A program made the position numbers and the translations under genes. Below are positions 18,472 through 26,535 of a DNA stretch of 64,000 nucleotides, piece after piece. The DNA lies in contig JAFEBM010000010.1 in NCBI GenBank assembly GCA_018242685.1, positions 117,040 to 181,039 on the forward strand, in the 5' to 3' direction. Each line of letters begins with the position of its first letter. The stretch's first letter is position 1. Source of the DNA: Nitrospira sp. (GTDB lineage: Bacteria; Nitrospirota; Nitrospiria; Nitrospirales; Nitrospiraceae). The notes under the pieces are model-generated. The model saw nothing but the letters and a program-made list of their open reading frames with translations, was not told the DNA's origin and ran no database searches.

Positions 18472-19341
18472 ATGAAGAATGGTTTCTTTCGCGGACACGG
18501 CCTTGGTAACGACTATCTCGTGATGGATCCCAAGGAGCTGAGCTTTAAACTGACTCCGAAAAACATCACAGCTATTTGCGACCGCAATTGGGGCGTAGGC
18601 AGTGACGGGATTTTAGCCTTGGTCCCATCTAAGAGGGCTGATTTTGGGCTACGCATTTTCAACCCGGACGGCAGCGAGGCGGAAAAATCCGGCAACGGTC
18701 TCAGGATCTTTGCCCGCTATCTCCACGCGACCGGTAAAACCAGGAGGAAGCGCTTCACAGTCGAGACAAAGGGCGGGCTGGTCAGTGTTGACCTGCATGT
18801 AGACCGGTATGGCGATGCGGCCGCCGTGACCGTCGAAATGGGGATCGCCATGTTCAAGCCGGATGCTCTCCCTTGTTCACTGAACGTGCCTGAGTTGATT
18901 CAGCAGCCGATTCAGGCAGCCGGGCAGACCCTGACCTTTACCGGCGTGAGTGTCGGCAATCCCCATTGTGTCGTCTTCAAGCCCGTCGGAGAATCCTGGT
19001 CACGGGAAGATCTCTTGACGTTTGGACCGGCCCTGGAAAACCAGACACTCTTTCCTAAACGGATTAATGTGCAGCTCGCAGTCCCAACCGGACCGAAGGA
19101 AATCTTCATTCTGATTTGGGAGCGCGGCGCCGGCGAAACGCAGGCCTCCGGCTCTTCATCCTGCGCCGCAGCCAGCGCAGCGGTACGTCTAGGACTCGTG
19201 AAGAGCCCCGTCACCGTGAAGATGCCGGGAGGGGTGCTGCATATCGATGTCGCCCCGGACTTCAGCCTCACGATGAAAGGGCCGGCGGCCGAAGTCGCGC
19301 GAGGGACACTCAGCCCGTCGTTTGTCCGGGGATTGAAATAG
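18472..19341 (+). CDS. DapF-family epimerase-like protein with Cys-to-Ser at both catalytic positions
   Basis: Diaminopimelate epimerase fold: GHGLGNDYLVMD at the N-terminus, NPDGSEAEKSGNGLRIFARY, GNPHCVVF, and ERGAGETQASGSSSCAAASA. DapF uses two cysteines as acid/base pair, in motifs of the form xCGNGxR and ACGSGAC. Here the first is Ser73 (codon TCC at 18688) and the second is Ser226 (TCC at 19147); the rest of each motif is kept. The gene is intact. It may be a divergent epimerase using serines, a different isomerase, or non-catalytic. The frame opens at 18400, but ATG 18472 with GGGAG upstream gives 289 residues and the family N-terminus. Confidence 0.85.
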   Translation: MKNGFFRGHGLGNDYLVMDPKELSFKLTPKNITAICDRNWGVGSDGILALVPSKRADFGLRIFNPDGSEAEKSGNGLRIFARYLHATGKTRRKRFTVETKGGLVSVDLHVDRYGDAAAVTVEMGIAMFKPDALPCSLNVPELIQQPIQAAGQTLTFTGVSVGNPHCVVFKPVGESWSREDLLTFGPALENQTLFPKRINVQLAVPTGPKEIFILIWERGAGETQASGSSSCAAASAAVRLGLVKSPVTVKMPGGVLHIDVAPDFSLTMKGPAAEVARGTLSPSFVRGLK

Positions 19342-19425
19342 CGTCTCGCCGATCGCCATAGGTCAACCGAGGAAATGTCGGACCTACTCCTGGTATTCTT
19401 ACGATTGATACATGACGGTTGACGC

Positions 19426-21231
19426 ATGACGATCGACGTTCTCCAGTCCAAACTCACCCATCTCCCGGATAGCCCCGGCGTCTACCTGTTCAAGAACAAG
19501 CAAGGAGAAATCATTTACATCGGAAAGGCAGCGGTGCTCGCCGACCGCGTCCGATCCTATTTCCAGAAGGGGGCAGACCATACCCCCAAGACCAGTCTTC
19601 TCGTCGGCCACATCACGGACGTAGAAACGATGGTGACTCGATCCGAACTCGAAGCCCTGATTCTTGAGAGCAATCTGGTCAAGCGCCACAAACCCTGTTT
19701 CAACATCGTGTTGCGGGACGACAAGCAGTATCCCTATGTGCGGCTGCCGGTCAAAGAGGATTTTCCCCGACTCTCGATCGTGCGCCGCGTGCAAAAAGAC
19801 GGCGCCCTTTACTATGGCCCCTATACACCGGCGAACGCTCTCCGGGAGACGTTGAAAGTCATCAAGCACGTCTTTCCTCTTGCCACATGCACGATCGATA
19901 TCGACGGGAACGCCGATCGTGCCTGCATCGAATTTGAGATCAAGCGATGCATGGCGCCCTGCACCGGTCATCAGTCGAAGGAAGAGTACCATCAGATCGT
20001 CAAACAGGTCCGCCACTTTCTGGAGGGCCGAGATCGAGAATTACTGGACGATCTCCGCGCCCGCATGGAAGCGGCGGCGGAGCGAGAAGAGTTCGAGGAG
20101 GCAGCCCGACTGCGTGACCGCCTCTTCAAAATCGAGCGGATGCTGGAAAAGCAGCGGATCACGCAGACGTCAGCAACCGATCAGGACGTGATCGGCTTAG
20201 CCAGACAAGGTTCGGCAGTGGACCTCCAGATTCTGTTCGTGCGCGGCGGCTTGCTGATCGGACGGAAAGATTTCTTCTGGCCTCAGTCTGCTGCGGTGGC
20301 CGACGAGGAGCTGGTGCATTCCGCCATCGAACAGTTCTACAACAAGGACGGACAGCCGCCCAGAGAAGTCCTTGTCCCGACCGACCTCGAAGACGCCGCC
20401 CTGATTCAGCAATGGCTCTCCGACAAGCGCGGCGAATCCGTTCGTGTGCGAGCGCCGGAGCGGGGCGCCAAGCATCAGCTTGTTCTCCTGGCCGAAGAGA
20501 ACGCGGCTGCGGCGGTCGCCGATCACTTGCGTGATGAGGAACGTGACCGGCAGGCCGGTGAGGAACTGAAACGGTTGCTGCGACTGGAACAGGCTCCGCG
20601 TCGGATTGAAGGGTTCGACATCTCTAATACGATGGGCGACCAATCAGTCGCTTCAATGGTCGTCTGGGAAGACGGACAGATGAAGAAGGCGGACTATCGG
20701 CGGTTCAAAATCCAAACGGTCACGGGGGCCAATGACTTCGCCAGCATGAAAGAGGTGGTCACGCGTCGCTATGGAAGAGAGGAGAACATGGCTCAGCCGG
20801 ATTTAATTCTCATCGACGGCGGGTTAGGTCAGCTGGCTGCCGCGCTGGAGGGGCTCAAAGAGGTCGGACGACAGGGTCTGCCGATCCTGGGTCTGGCGAA
20901 GGCTCGCGGCGACAAGGAGGAGCGGATCTTTCTGGCCGGGAGAAAAAACCCGATCGTGCTCAGGGCGCAATCCCCTTCCACCCATCTGCTCCAACGCATT
21001 CGCGATGAAGCGCATCGCTTTGCAATCACCTTCCATCGAAAGTTGCGCGGCAAATCACTGGTCGGCTCCAGATTGGACCAGGTCATCGGAATCGGTGAGA
21101 TTCGGCGCAATCAACTCTTAGAGAAATTCGGCAGTCTCGACAAACTGACTTCAGCCAGCGATGAGGCTCTACAGGAGGCCGGTCTCAACACAAAGACCAT
21201 CGTGGACCTCCGTAGGACACTCGGCAAATAG
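19426..21231 (+). CDS. uvrC: Excinuclease ABC subunit C
   Basis: Dual-incision nuclease of nucleotide excision repair. An N-terminal GIY-YIG nuclease domain (GVYLFKNKQGEIIYIGKA, 3' incision) is followed by a UVR motif for UvrB contact (about residues 205-240). The RNase H-like 5'-incision domain begins at IEGFDISNTMGDQSVASMV, and a C-terminal helix-hairpin-helix (IGEIRRNQLLEKFGSLDKL) binds DNA. The length of 601 residues is normal. ATG 19426 lies in GTTGACGCATGAC. uvrA lies elsewhere in the window (47269-49776). Confidence 0.97.
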   Translation: MTIDVLQSKLTHLPDSPGVYLFKNKQGEIIYIGKAAVLADRVRSYFQKGADHTPKTSLLVGHITDVETMVTRSELEALILESNLVKRHKPCFNIVLRDDKQYPYVRLPVKEDFPRLSIVRRVQKDGALYYGPYTPANALRETLKVIKHVFPLATCTIDIDGNADRACIEFEIKRCMAPCTGHQSKEEYHQIVKQVRHFLEGRDRELLDDLRARMEAAAEREEFEEAARLRDRLFKIERMLEKQRITQTSATDQDVIGLARQGSAVDLQILFVRGGLLIGRKDFFWPQSAAVADEELVHSAIEQFYNKDGQPPREVLVPTDLEDAALIQQWLSDKRGESVRVRAPERGAKHQLVLLAEENAAAAVADHLRDEERDRQAGEELKRLLRLEQAPRRIEGFDISNTMGDQSVASMVVWEDGQMKKADYRRFKIQTVTGANDFASMKEVVTRRYGREENMAQPDLILIDGGLGQLAAALEGLKEVGRQGLPILGLAKARGDKEERIFLAGRKNPIVLRAQSPSTHLLQRIRDEAHRFAITFHRKLRGKSLVGSRLDQVIGIGEIRRNQLLEKFGSLDKLTSASDEALQEAGLNTKTIVDLRRTLGK

Positions 21232-21256
21232 CATGGGCCGGCTTCGGATCCTCCAT

Positions 21257-22648
21257 CTAGAATAGCGTACGCAAACTGAACGTCCCCAGGTGTACGAACG
21301 CGTCGTAGGTCCCGTCGACGGTCGGATTCACGTTGCCGACGACAGTGCGTGATTCATAGAACCATTCCTGATAGGCGAGGTCCAGCCCGATGCCTTTCGG
21401 CCACAGGGCCGACTCGCCGCTGCAGGGAATAACACCGAAAAATCGTCCTGCCCCCTTGCAAAGAAACCCGGTACCAAGAGACAGGGTATGAGCCGTCAAG
21501 GAGATTGTCCCGGAACTGAATGTTCGATCGGGAACAGGGTCCCCTGTATAGGTATAGCCGGAACGCACGGCAACCTCCCAGTGCGGCAGCCATTGCGGGT
21601 TCATCCACTTATGCTCGGTTCCGAGCGCAATCACCGGCACGTCGTTCCACTGTTGCGGTTGGGGAATCGTCGCCCCATTCGAAAGACGGACATCAAGATT
21701 CTTATTCGAACTCCAGCCCACATACTCGACATCGAGTTCCACCTTCCACTCGCGTTCCCTGTTACGCACCGGCCAATAGGCGACCGCCCCTGTAACTATG
21801 TGAGGCAGGACAAGATCGGTGGAGGCATCGGCCACCTTCGCTCCATTGACCAATAACGACCCGCTCAGCGGCAACACGGCTTGACTGTGATAGACCAGCC
21901 CGATTGACATGATCGGTTTACCAGCTCTATTCCTCACAGGCATATAGAGCAGACTGGCTGTGACACCCGCCCCGGTCCCTTTCCCGTTCAGTTCGACAGA
22001 CGCTCCAACCGGAATTCCCAAGGCGCCGGCACTGACCTGTTTCTGCTCCACATGTCCTTCCCCAAGAAAGCTCGCAAAGGTATAAATATCGGCGCTCACA
22101 CCCACCGACAGAGCCTCGCTTATCTTGTAGGCAATGGTGGGCTTGATGTCGATCAGCGGGAGCGTGGCCGAGGTGACAGCCGTATTGAACGGGCCATCGA
22201 CCGGATAACGCGTGTTCAATCCAAAGGGTGTCGTTAGTCCCAGACCGATAGTGACAGCTGAGAGACGTGGTGCTCCAAGTGCTTCAAGGTTGGCGGCGAG
22301 GTAGGTGTGTCCAGGGGGAGGGAACGCGACGCTATCTCCAAAATCTCCACGGCTGTCAATCCCTGAAATGCTTTTGGTTTTGATCGACCCGCCGAGTAAT
22401 GCGATTCCAAAAACTCCCTGCATCCCATGGATTTGGCTCAGGCCGGCAGGATTATAGTGAATCGCTGAGGCATCGTCTGCTTGGGCGGCAAAGGCGTTTC
22501 CTTGACCTGCGGCAACCGCTCCCTGCGGTTGAAACCGTAGCGCTTGTGCCGACACGATTGCAGGGCACAGAAGCCAAACTACCGCTACAATCGTCCCAGC
22601 GGAAAAACTTCCTTGACGCAAGCAACCCAATGCAGTAGACCAAAACAT
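21257..22648 (-). CDS. FadL/OMPP1-type outer-membrane transport protein
   Basis: A 463-residue beta-barrel of the FadL/TodX family, thought to admit hydrophobic compounds. The signal peptide ends around LLCPAIVSAQA. The N-terminal hatch region GQGNAFAAQADDASAIHYNPAGLSQ carries the family NPAGL motif. The C-terminus ends in phenylalanine (GTFSLRTLF), usual for Bam-assembled barrels. It is convergent with uvrC (25-base gap) and divergent from luxR; the 173-base luxR/OMP spacer must hold both promoters, but I see no clear lux box there. Confidence 0.9.
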   Translation of the reverse strand: MFWSTALGCLRQGSFSAGTIVAVVWLLCPAIVSAQALRFQPQGAVAAGQGNAFAAQADDASAIHYNPAGLSQIHGMQGVFGIALLGGSIKTKSISGIDSRGDFGDSVAFPPPGHTYLAANLEALGAPRLSAVTIGLGLTTPFGLNTRYPVDGPFNTAVTSATLPLIDIKPTIAYKISEALSVGVSADIYTFASFLGEGHVEQKQVSAGALGIPVGASVELNGKGTGAGVTASLLYMPVRNRAGKPIMSIGLVYHSQAVLPLSGSLLVNGAKVADASTDLVLPHIVTGAVAYWPVRNREREWKVELDVEYVGWSSNKNLDVRLSNGATIPQPQQWNDVPVIALGTEHKWMNPQWLPHWEVAVRSGYTYTGDPVPDRTFSSGTISLTAHTLSLGTGFLCKGAGRFFGVIPCSGESALWPKGIGLDLAYQEWFYESRTVVGNVNPTVDGTYDAFVHLGTFSLRTLF

Positions 22649-22821
22649 TGGTTTTGGCCCCGTATTTTTCTTTGCTAAATTGTGTGTCCTGATCTAGGTC
22701 AATACTCGATTGTCTCCCCTCAGCATAGGTCCATATGGCCCAGCAAATTTGTCTCTATTCAAACCGGTTTCATCTTCTTATAATACTGTCCGCTCTGAAA
22801 CTCTCCGCATAGGAGGCATTC

Positions 22822-23622
22822 ATGGGACAGACAGGGACAAAGCGCCCCTACCCGAGGCAACTGTTTGAGCAGCTTTCAAAAACTGAATGTGCATCTTTTA
22901 TCGAAGCGCTTCATTACACGACTGAAGCGAACACCACAGCTGAGGTTAAAGATGCGCTCGTTCAGTTTCAAAATCTGTTTCCTTTCACGCGAGTGATCAG
23001 TGGTCTCGCCCGCCTGACGTCAAGTGGCAAGTTTGATGGGTTTACCAACGTCGTCAATGTAAGCTACCCCGACGAATGGATTAAGCTCTACTGGCAAAAC
23101 GGCTACTTCGAGGTTGACCCGGTCTTGCAGACTGCACTAAATAAAATCGGCACCCAACATTGGGGAACAACGTATCGCGAGGCGACCTCTCCAAAACAAC
23201 AGGAATTTATGTTGGCTGCCAAAGAATTCGGGCTGGGAGATGGCATTACGACCGGATCCGCCGACCCTGCGTGCAGAGTCGCAACCTTCTGTTCCTTTGC
23301 GTCCGCCGATAGCGTAGATGCAGCGCGATATGTGCCTCTGGTTGAGTATTTTGGACACTACGTTCATCTGGCGCTATTACGCACCGCTCCTGCCAAGGCA
23401 CAATCAATGGATCGATGTGTCAAACAACTGACCTTGAGAGAGTTGACGATTTTGAACTGGGTTAAAAATGGTAAGACGAATTGGGAGATTGCCCAAATCA
23501 TGGGTGTGACCGAGCGCACAATCCGATTCCATGTCGAAAGCATTTTTTCGAAGTTGGATGTCACATCACGGTCCCAGGCGGTTGCCATTGCCATTGAACA
23601 TGGCTTACCAAATGTCGTCTAA
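22822..23622 (+). CDS. LuxR-family AHL-responsive transcription regulator
   Basis: A 266-residue quorum-sensing regulator. The autoinducer-binding domain has the canonical spacing of invariant residues in YPDEWIKLYWQNGYFEVDPV (Trp, Tyr, Asp-Pro), plus a downstream Trp in QHWGTTY. The C-terminal LuxR-type helix-turn-helix spans about 200-260 (LTLRELTILNWVKNGKTNWE, then TERTIRFHVESIFSKL). ATG 22822 is preceded by AGGAGG at 22811-22816. It is convergent with the adjacent luxI-type gene, so the pair forms one quorum circuit. Candidate binding sites lie upstream of luxI and of the kinase at 24861. Confidence 0.94.
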   Translation: MGQTGTKRPYPRQLFEQLSKTECASFIEALHYTTEANTTAEVKDALVQFQNLFPFTRVISGLARLTSSGKFDGFTNVVNVSYPDEWIKLYWQNGYFEVDPVLQTALNKIGTQHWGTTYREATSPKQQEFMLAAKEFGLGDGITTGSADPACRVATFCSFASADSVDAARYVPLVEYFGHYVHLALLRTAPAKAQSMDRCVKQLTLRELTILNWVKNGKTNWEIAQIMGVTERTIRFHVESIFSKLDVTSRSQAVAIAIEHGLPNVV

Positions 23623-23669
23623 CCATACCGTTCATCGGTAATAGGACTGCAACTGTACTCCCCTAAGAG

Positions 23670-24386
23670 TTACACCATTACTGCTACAGCTTTACCAGCT
23701 GATGAGGTCCGGCCCGAAATCACCTCGCCCATCGGTGTCCGAATCGTTGATATCCATTCCAGAAAGCTGGGCCGTTTTTCGGCATTCTCCTCATCGAAAC
23801 GGACCATATCATACAGAGCCGCGACCGCCCCTACTCCCGCAGGTGGAAGCTTCACGACAGGACCGATCGGCTCACAAGGGAAACCCAGCATGCGGAGCGC
23901 TCGTAAGAATCGGTGCTCGACCTCGAGGTAGTAGTAGCGAATCTCATTCTCGACCGCCCACTGATAGATCCCTTTCAAAATTCCTAACATCACTCGACTC
24001 GAAAGGTTTGAATCTCGAATGTCAGGATTAACGGCAAGCCGAGTGATTTCAGCTGTGTCAGGCTCTTTTCGGATGGTGTGCTCGCTTGACAGCAGATCTC
24101 CAAATTCATTCTCCAACATGAATTTTCCCGAAGAGGGAAGAAGTCGCGCCATGCCAAGTAGCGTTCCATCATCGTGGAACAGACCGACGGTAACTCCCCA
24201 CAGATCATACATATCCATCTCTTGACCATCGTCTGTCGGCGGCACCCATTGAAGCGTTTCCGCAAACACTCTGTGCCGCAGACGATAGGCTTGAGTTAAC
24301 TCAGCCTTCCCTTCGAGCGTCTTGACCAGGAACTCTCCTTCGCGGAATGCGATTCCTCTTTGCTCGGCGACTGGTGTGATTGTCAT
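23670..24386 (-). CDS. LuxI-family acyl-homoserine-lactone synthase
   Basis: A 238-residue AHL synthase that would make a signal from S-adenosylmethionine and an acyl-ACP or acyl-CoA. Core residues are in place: YRLRHRVFAETLQW (the Arg, Phe and Trp of LuxI proteins), the acidic GQEMDMYD, LGMARLLPSS, and AEITRLAVNPD (Glu/Arg pair). It is a little longer than the roughly 200-residue classical LuxI. ATG 24386 follows AAAGGAG at good spacing. A lux-box palindrome lies 122-141 bases upstream of its start. The acyl chain cannot be predicted from sequence. Confidence 0.93.
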   Translation of the reverse strand: MTITPVAEQRGIAFREGEFLVKTLEGKAELTQAYRLRHRVFAETLQWVPPTDDGQEMDMYDLWGVTVGLFHDDGTLLGMARLLPSSGKFMLENEFGDLLSSEHTIRKEPDTAEITRLAVNPDIRDSNLSSRVMLGILKGIYQWAVENEIRYYYLEVEHRFLRALRMLGFPCEPIGPVVKLPPAGVGAVAALYDMVRFDEENAEKRPSFLEWISTIRTPMGEVISGRTSSAGKAVAVMV

Positions 24387-24507
24387 GTGCTGTCTCCTTT
24401 CAAGTTAGGGGTCGGTATAGACTCAATTTGTTGACGAACATAGGGCCGTTTAGGGCCGATTGTCCCAGCGGAAGGGCCGAATGGTTCCATTTCAGTAGAA
24501 ATACGTC

Positions 24508-24527
24508 ACCTGGCGGGTCCGCCAGGT
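24508..24527. promoter_or_regulatory. Lux box 1 (LuxR-type operator)
   Basis: ACCTGGCGGGTCCGCCAGGT is a 20-base palindrome (10-base arms plus one flanking C/G pair, 24507-24528) that matches the lux/las-box shape ACCT-N12-AGGT. It lies between luxI and the kinase gene. A GTACATA (-10-like) follows 21 bases downstream on the + strand, matching the layout at box 2. It may act toward the + strand, toward luxI, or both. Confidence 0.78.
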
Positions 24528-24589
24528 GTTCTCCTAGATCCTTCTGATGTACATACTCACTCAATACTGAATTGAACGGGGTCGGTTTT

Positions 24590-24781
24590 GTGCAGATACA
24601 AACCAGGGAAGAAGAAGTAGAAGTGACGCAAGGCGCGAAAAGGTTTCCATTATTGGACGGAGGACTTCGAGCGCTCTCCGCCTCCCAGTCTGGTCGCCCC
24701 CTGAAGCAGTCTTTCGGCCTGCGCCACTTGAGGCCATGTACCGGTGAAGCAAGGACCGCCTCTAGGAAATCACCTGGCTGA
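24590..24781 (+). pseudogene. Decayed duplicate of the 5' end of the downstream kinase gene
   Basis: From GTG 24590 the frame reads about 63 residues, including FPLLDGGLRALS and LRPCTGEARTA. These parallel LQLLNGGLQSTS and LEPCAGELTTA near the N-terminus of the kinase that starts at 24861, at offsets of about 253-262 bases. Lux boxes 1 and 2 are 264 bases apart, so promoter plus 5' coding region appear tandemly duplicated. The frame ends inside lux box 2. There is no good ribosome site or ATG. It could instead be a short peptide gene. Confidence 0.5.
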
Positions 24782-24806
24782 ACCGCCAGGTGATTTCCTA
24801 GAGGCG
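24757..24806. promoter_or_regulatory. Lux box 2 inside a perfect 22-bp inverted repeat
   Basis: ACCTGGCTGAACCGCCAGGT at 24772-24791 is the second lux-box-like site, identical to box 1 at 17 of 20 positions. It is embedded in a longer perfect palindrome: arms 24757-24778 and 24785-24806 (22 bases each) with a 6-base loop. GTACACATA follows at 24812, so a transcript start near 24825 would place the box at about -42, the usual LuxR activating position. The kinase start codon is 55-70 bases downstream of the inverted repeat. No T-run follows, so a terminator is less likely. Confidence 0.75.
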
Positions 24807-24860
24807 CAGGCGTACACATACGTTTGTGTATCGAATGATTTAGTTTGAGAGAAAGGAGAG

Positions 24861-25679
24861 ATGATGGAAGCTAACGTCATAAAAGGCAGGAACGGACTTC
24901 AGCTTTTGAATGGCGGACTTCAGTCGACCTCGACGCTCGTAACCACCCAGAAGGGACGAACGCCGAAGGAATTCCTCAGTGTGTACGAGTTGGAACCATG
25001 CGCCGGTGAATTGACGACCGCGCTCAAAGCGACTGAACGCCGCTTGAGTACGCTCCTGGAAGACCGCACCCGTATCGGTCGAGACTTGCATGACTGCGTG
25101 TTGCAGTCGTTGTATGCGATCGGACTGAATATTGAAACGGCTCAGCCAACTCGAAGCGATCACACGACGGAAGCAAAAGAGGCCGACAATCGGACGATCC
25201 ACCAGATCAATCAACTGATCCGTGAGGTCCGTGGAATGATTCGAGAATTGGAGTCCGGCGCCGTACAGGAATTTGATTTATCTGCCGAGCTCAATACGCT
25301 GCGCGCGATCTACGAACAAACCGGGCGGCTGCACATAAAGCTGGATCTCCAACGGAGCGCCGTTGATGTTCTGACGAACGAGGAAGAGCGGGCCATCCTG
25401 AATATCGTGCGCGAGGCGATCAGCAACTGCGTTCGCCATGCTCACGCGACCGAGGTCGCCGTCTCAATTCGCATGCGAGGAACAAGAATTCAGGTGAGTA
25501 TCCATGACGATGGAATCGGATTTTCTACGAGGGCCGGACGTCCACGAGGATATGGGCTTGCCAATATGGAGGCTCGCGCCAGAAAACTCGGCGGGACGCT
25601 TCGGCTCCGGTCGAAAATAGGAGGAGGCACACACATCATCGCAGAGTTTTCCTTGGAGCCGCTTTTGAATTCCATATGA
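24861..25679 (+). CDS. NarX/DegS-type cytoplasmic histidine kinase
   Basis: A 272-residue kinase with no membrane helix and no recognised sensor domain. The dimerisation/phosphoacceptor motif is RIGRDLHDCVLQSLYAIGLN with His77 (HisKA_3 family). The HATPase domain has NIVREAISNCVRHAHA (N box), DDGIGF (G1) and GYGLANMEARARKLGG (G2). ATG 24861 and ATG 24864 are both possible; AAGGAG at 24853-24858 fits 24864 slightly better. It overlaps its response regulator gene by 4 bases and probably forms a cognate pair with it. The lux box upstream suggests quorum control. Confidence 0.9.
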   Translation: MMEANVIKGRNGLQLLNGGLQSTSTLVTTQKGRTPKEFLSVYELEPCAGELTTALKATERRLSTLLEDRTRIGRDLHDCVLQSLYAIGLNIETAQPTRSDHTTEAKEADNRTIHQINQLIREVRGMIRELESGAVQEFDLSAELNTLRAIYEQTGRLHIKLDLQRSAVDVLTNEEERAILNIVREAISNCVRHAHATEVAVSIRMRGTRIQVSIHDDGIGFSTRAGRPRGYGLANMEARARKLGGTLRLRSKIGGGTHIIAEFSLEPLLNSI

Positions 25680-26356
25680 AACCGTCCTCGACCAGCATCG
25701 TGCTTATTGACGACCATGAGATGGTCCGTAGAGGGCTCCGTGCGCTGCTTCACCTCGAACCGGATATGGCGATCGTCGGAGAGGCCGCAACCGTGGCGGA
25801 CGGCGTAGCAGCCGTTGAGCGACTCGCCCCCCAGATGGTATTACTCGACGTGAAGCTTCCCGACGCCACGGTCACGAAGGCCTGTCGACGCCTTCTGGCC
25901 GTTTCCCCGAAGCTTCGGATTCTCGTCCTCACCAGTTACGCCGAAGATTCTACCGTGATGGCCGCGGTCCAGAACGGGGCGCACGGATACGTCCTCAAGG
26001 ATGTCCGAATGTATGACCTGATTCGCGCCATTCGCACCGTCGCCGGCGGCCAAGGCTATCTGGACCCACGAGTCACTCAGCAAGCTTTGCATTGGATTCG
26101 GTCCAGTCCACACCTTGGAGCGACTTCCATTGGAACCTCCCGACTCTCCCCACAAGAGCGCTTGATCCTACCGCTTCTGGCTGAAGGAAAAACAAATAAG
26201 GAAATTGCCGTCCAGCTTCGTTTGAGCGACAAAACCGTCAAAAACTATCTGGCGAATATCTTTGATAAACTTCATGTCAAGCGCCGTACGGAAGCCGTTG
26301 CCTGGTTCATGAAGGAAACTCATGTACCCGGCGCTGCGCGAAATCAAAAATTATAG
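25676..26356 (+). CDS. NarL/FixJ-type response regulator
   Basis: A 226-residue regulator. The receiver has IDDHE at 11-15 and the phosphoacceptor Asp58 in MVLLDVKLPD; the switch Lys is in GYVLKDV. The C-terminal LuxR-type helix-turn-helix spans about 155-215 (LSPQERLILPLLAEGKTNKE, then DKTVKNYLANIFDKL). It starts within the ATGA overlap with the kinase gene, so it is almost certainly that kinase's partner. Targets are unknown. Confidence 0.93.
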   Translation: MKPSSTSIVLIDDHEMVRRGLRALLHLEPDMAIVGEAATVADGVAAVERLAPQMVLLDVKLPDATVTKACRRLLAVSPKLRILVLTSYAEDSTVMAAVQNGAHGYVLKDVRMYDLIRAIRTVAGGQGYLDPRVTQQALHWIRSSPHLGATSIGTSRLSPQERLILPLLAEGKTNKEIAVQLRLSDKTVKNYLANIFDKLHVKRRTEAVAWFMKETHVPGAARNQKL

Positions 26357-26535
26357 CGCTCCGGTACTCTGCCTGCGTTCCTGGCGCTTCATCCTGCGTA
26401 CCTCGCCGACGCCCGACCACCCCCTGGCATTGATGGTCCGGCAGGTTTTATACTGTTTACTCAAGGTAGACCTACCTGTGGCGGAAGCGGGCCGGCCTTG
26501 TACCTTCATCAGACATAACGACAAGGCTCTTCTCT

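Noticed and set aside
24757..24806. Rho-independent terminator
   Set aside because: The stem is strong but is followed by GAGGCGCAGG-like sequence without T-run, and it contains a lux-box-type operator ahead of a gene.
24400..24819. Minus-strand 139-codon frame upstream of luxI
   Set aside because: It runs through both lux boxes and the duplicated kinase start, lacks a ribosome site and resembles no protein; treated as regulatory DNA.
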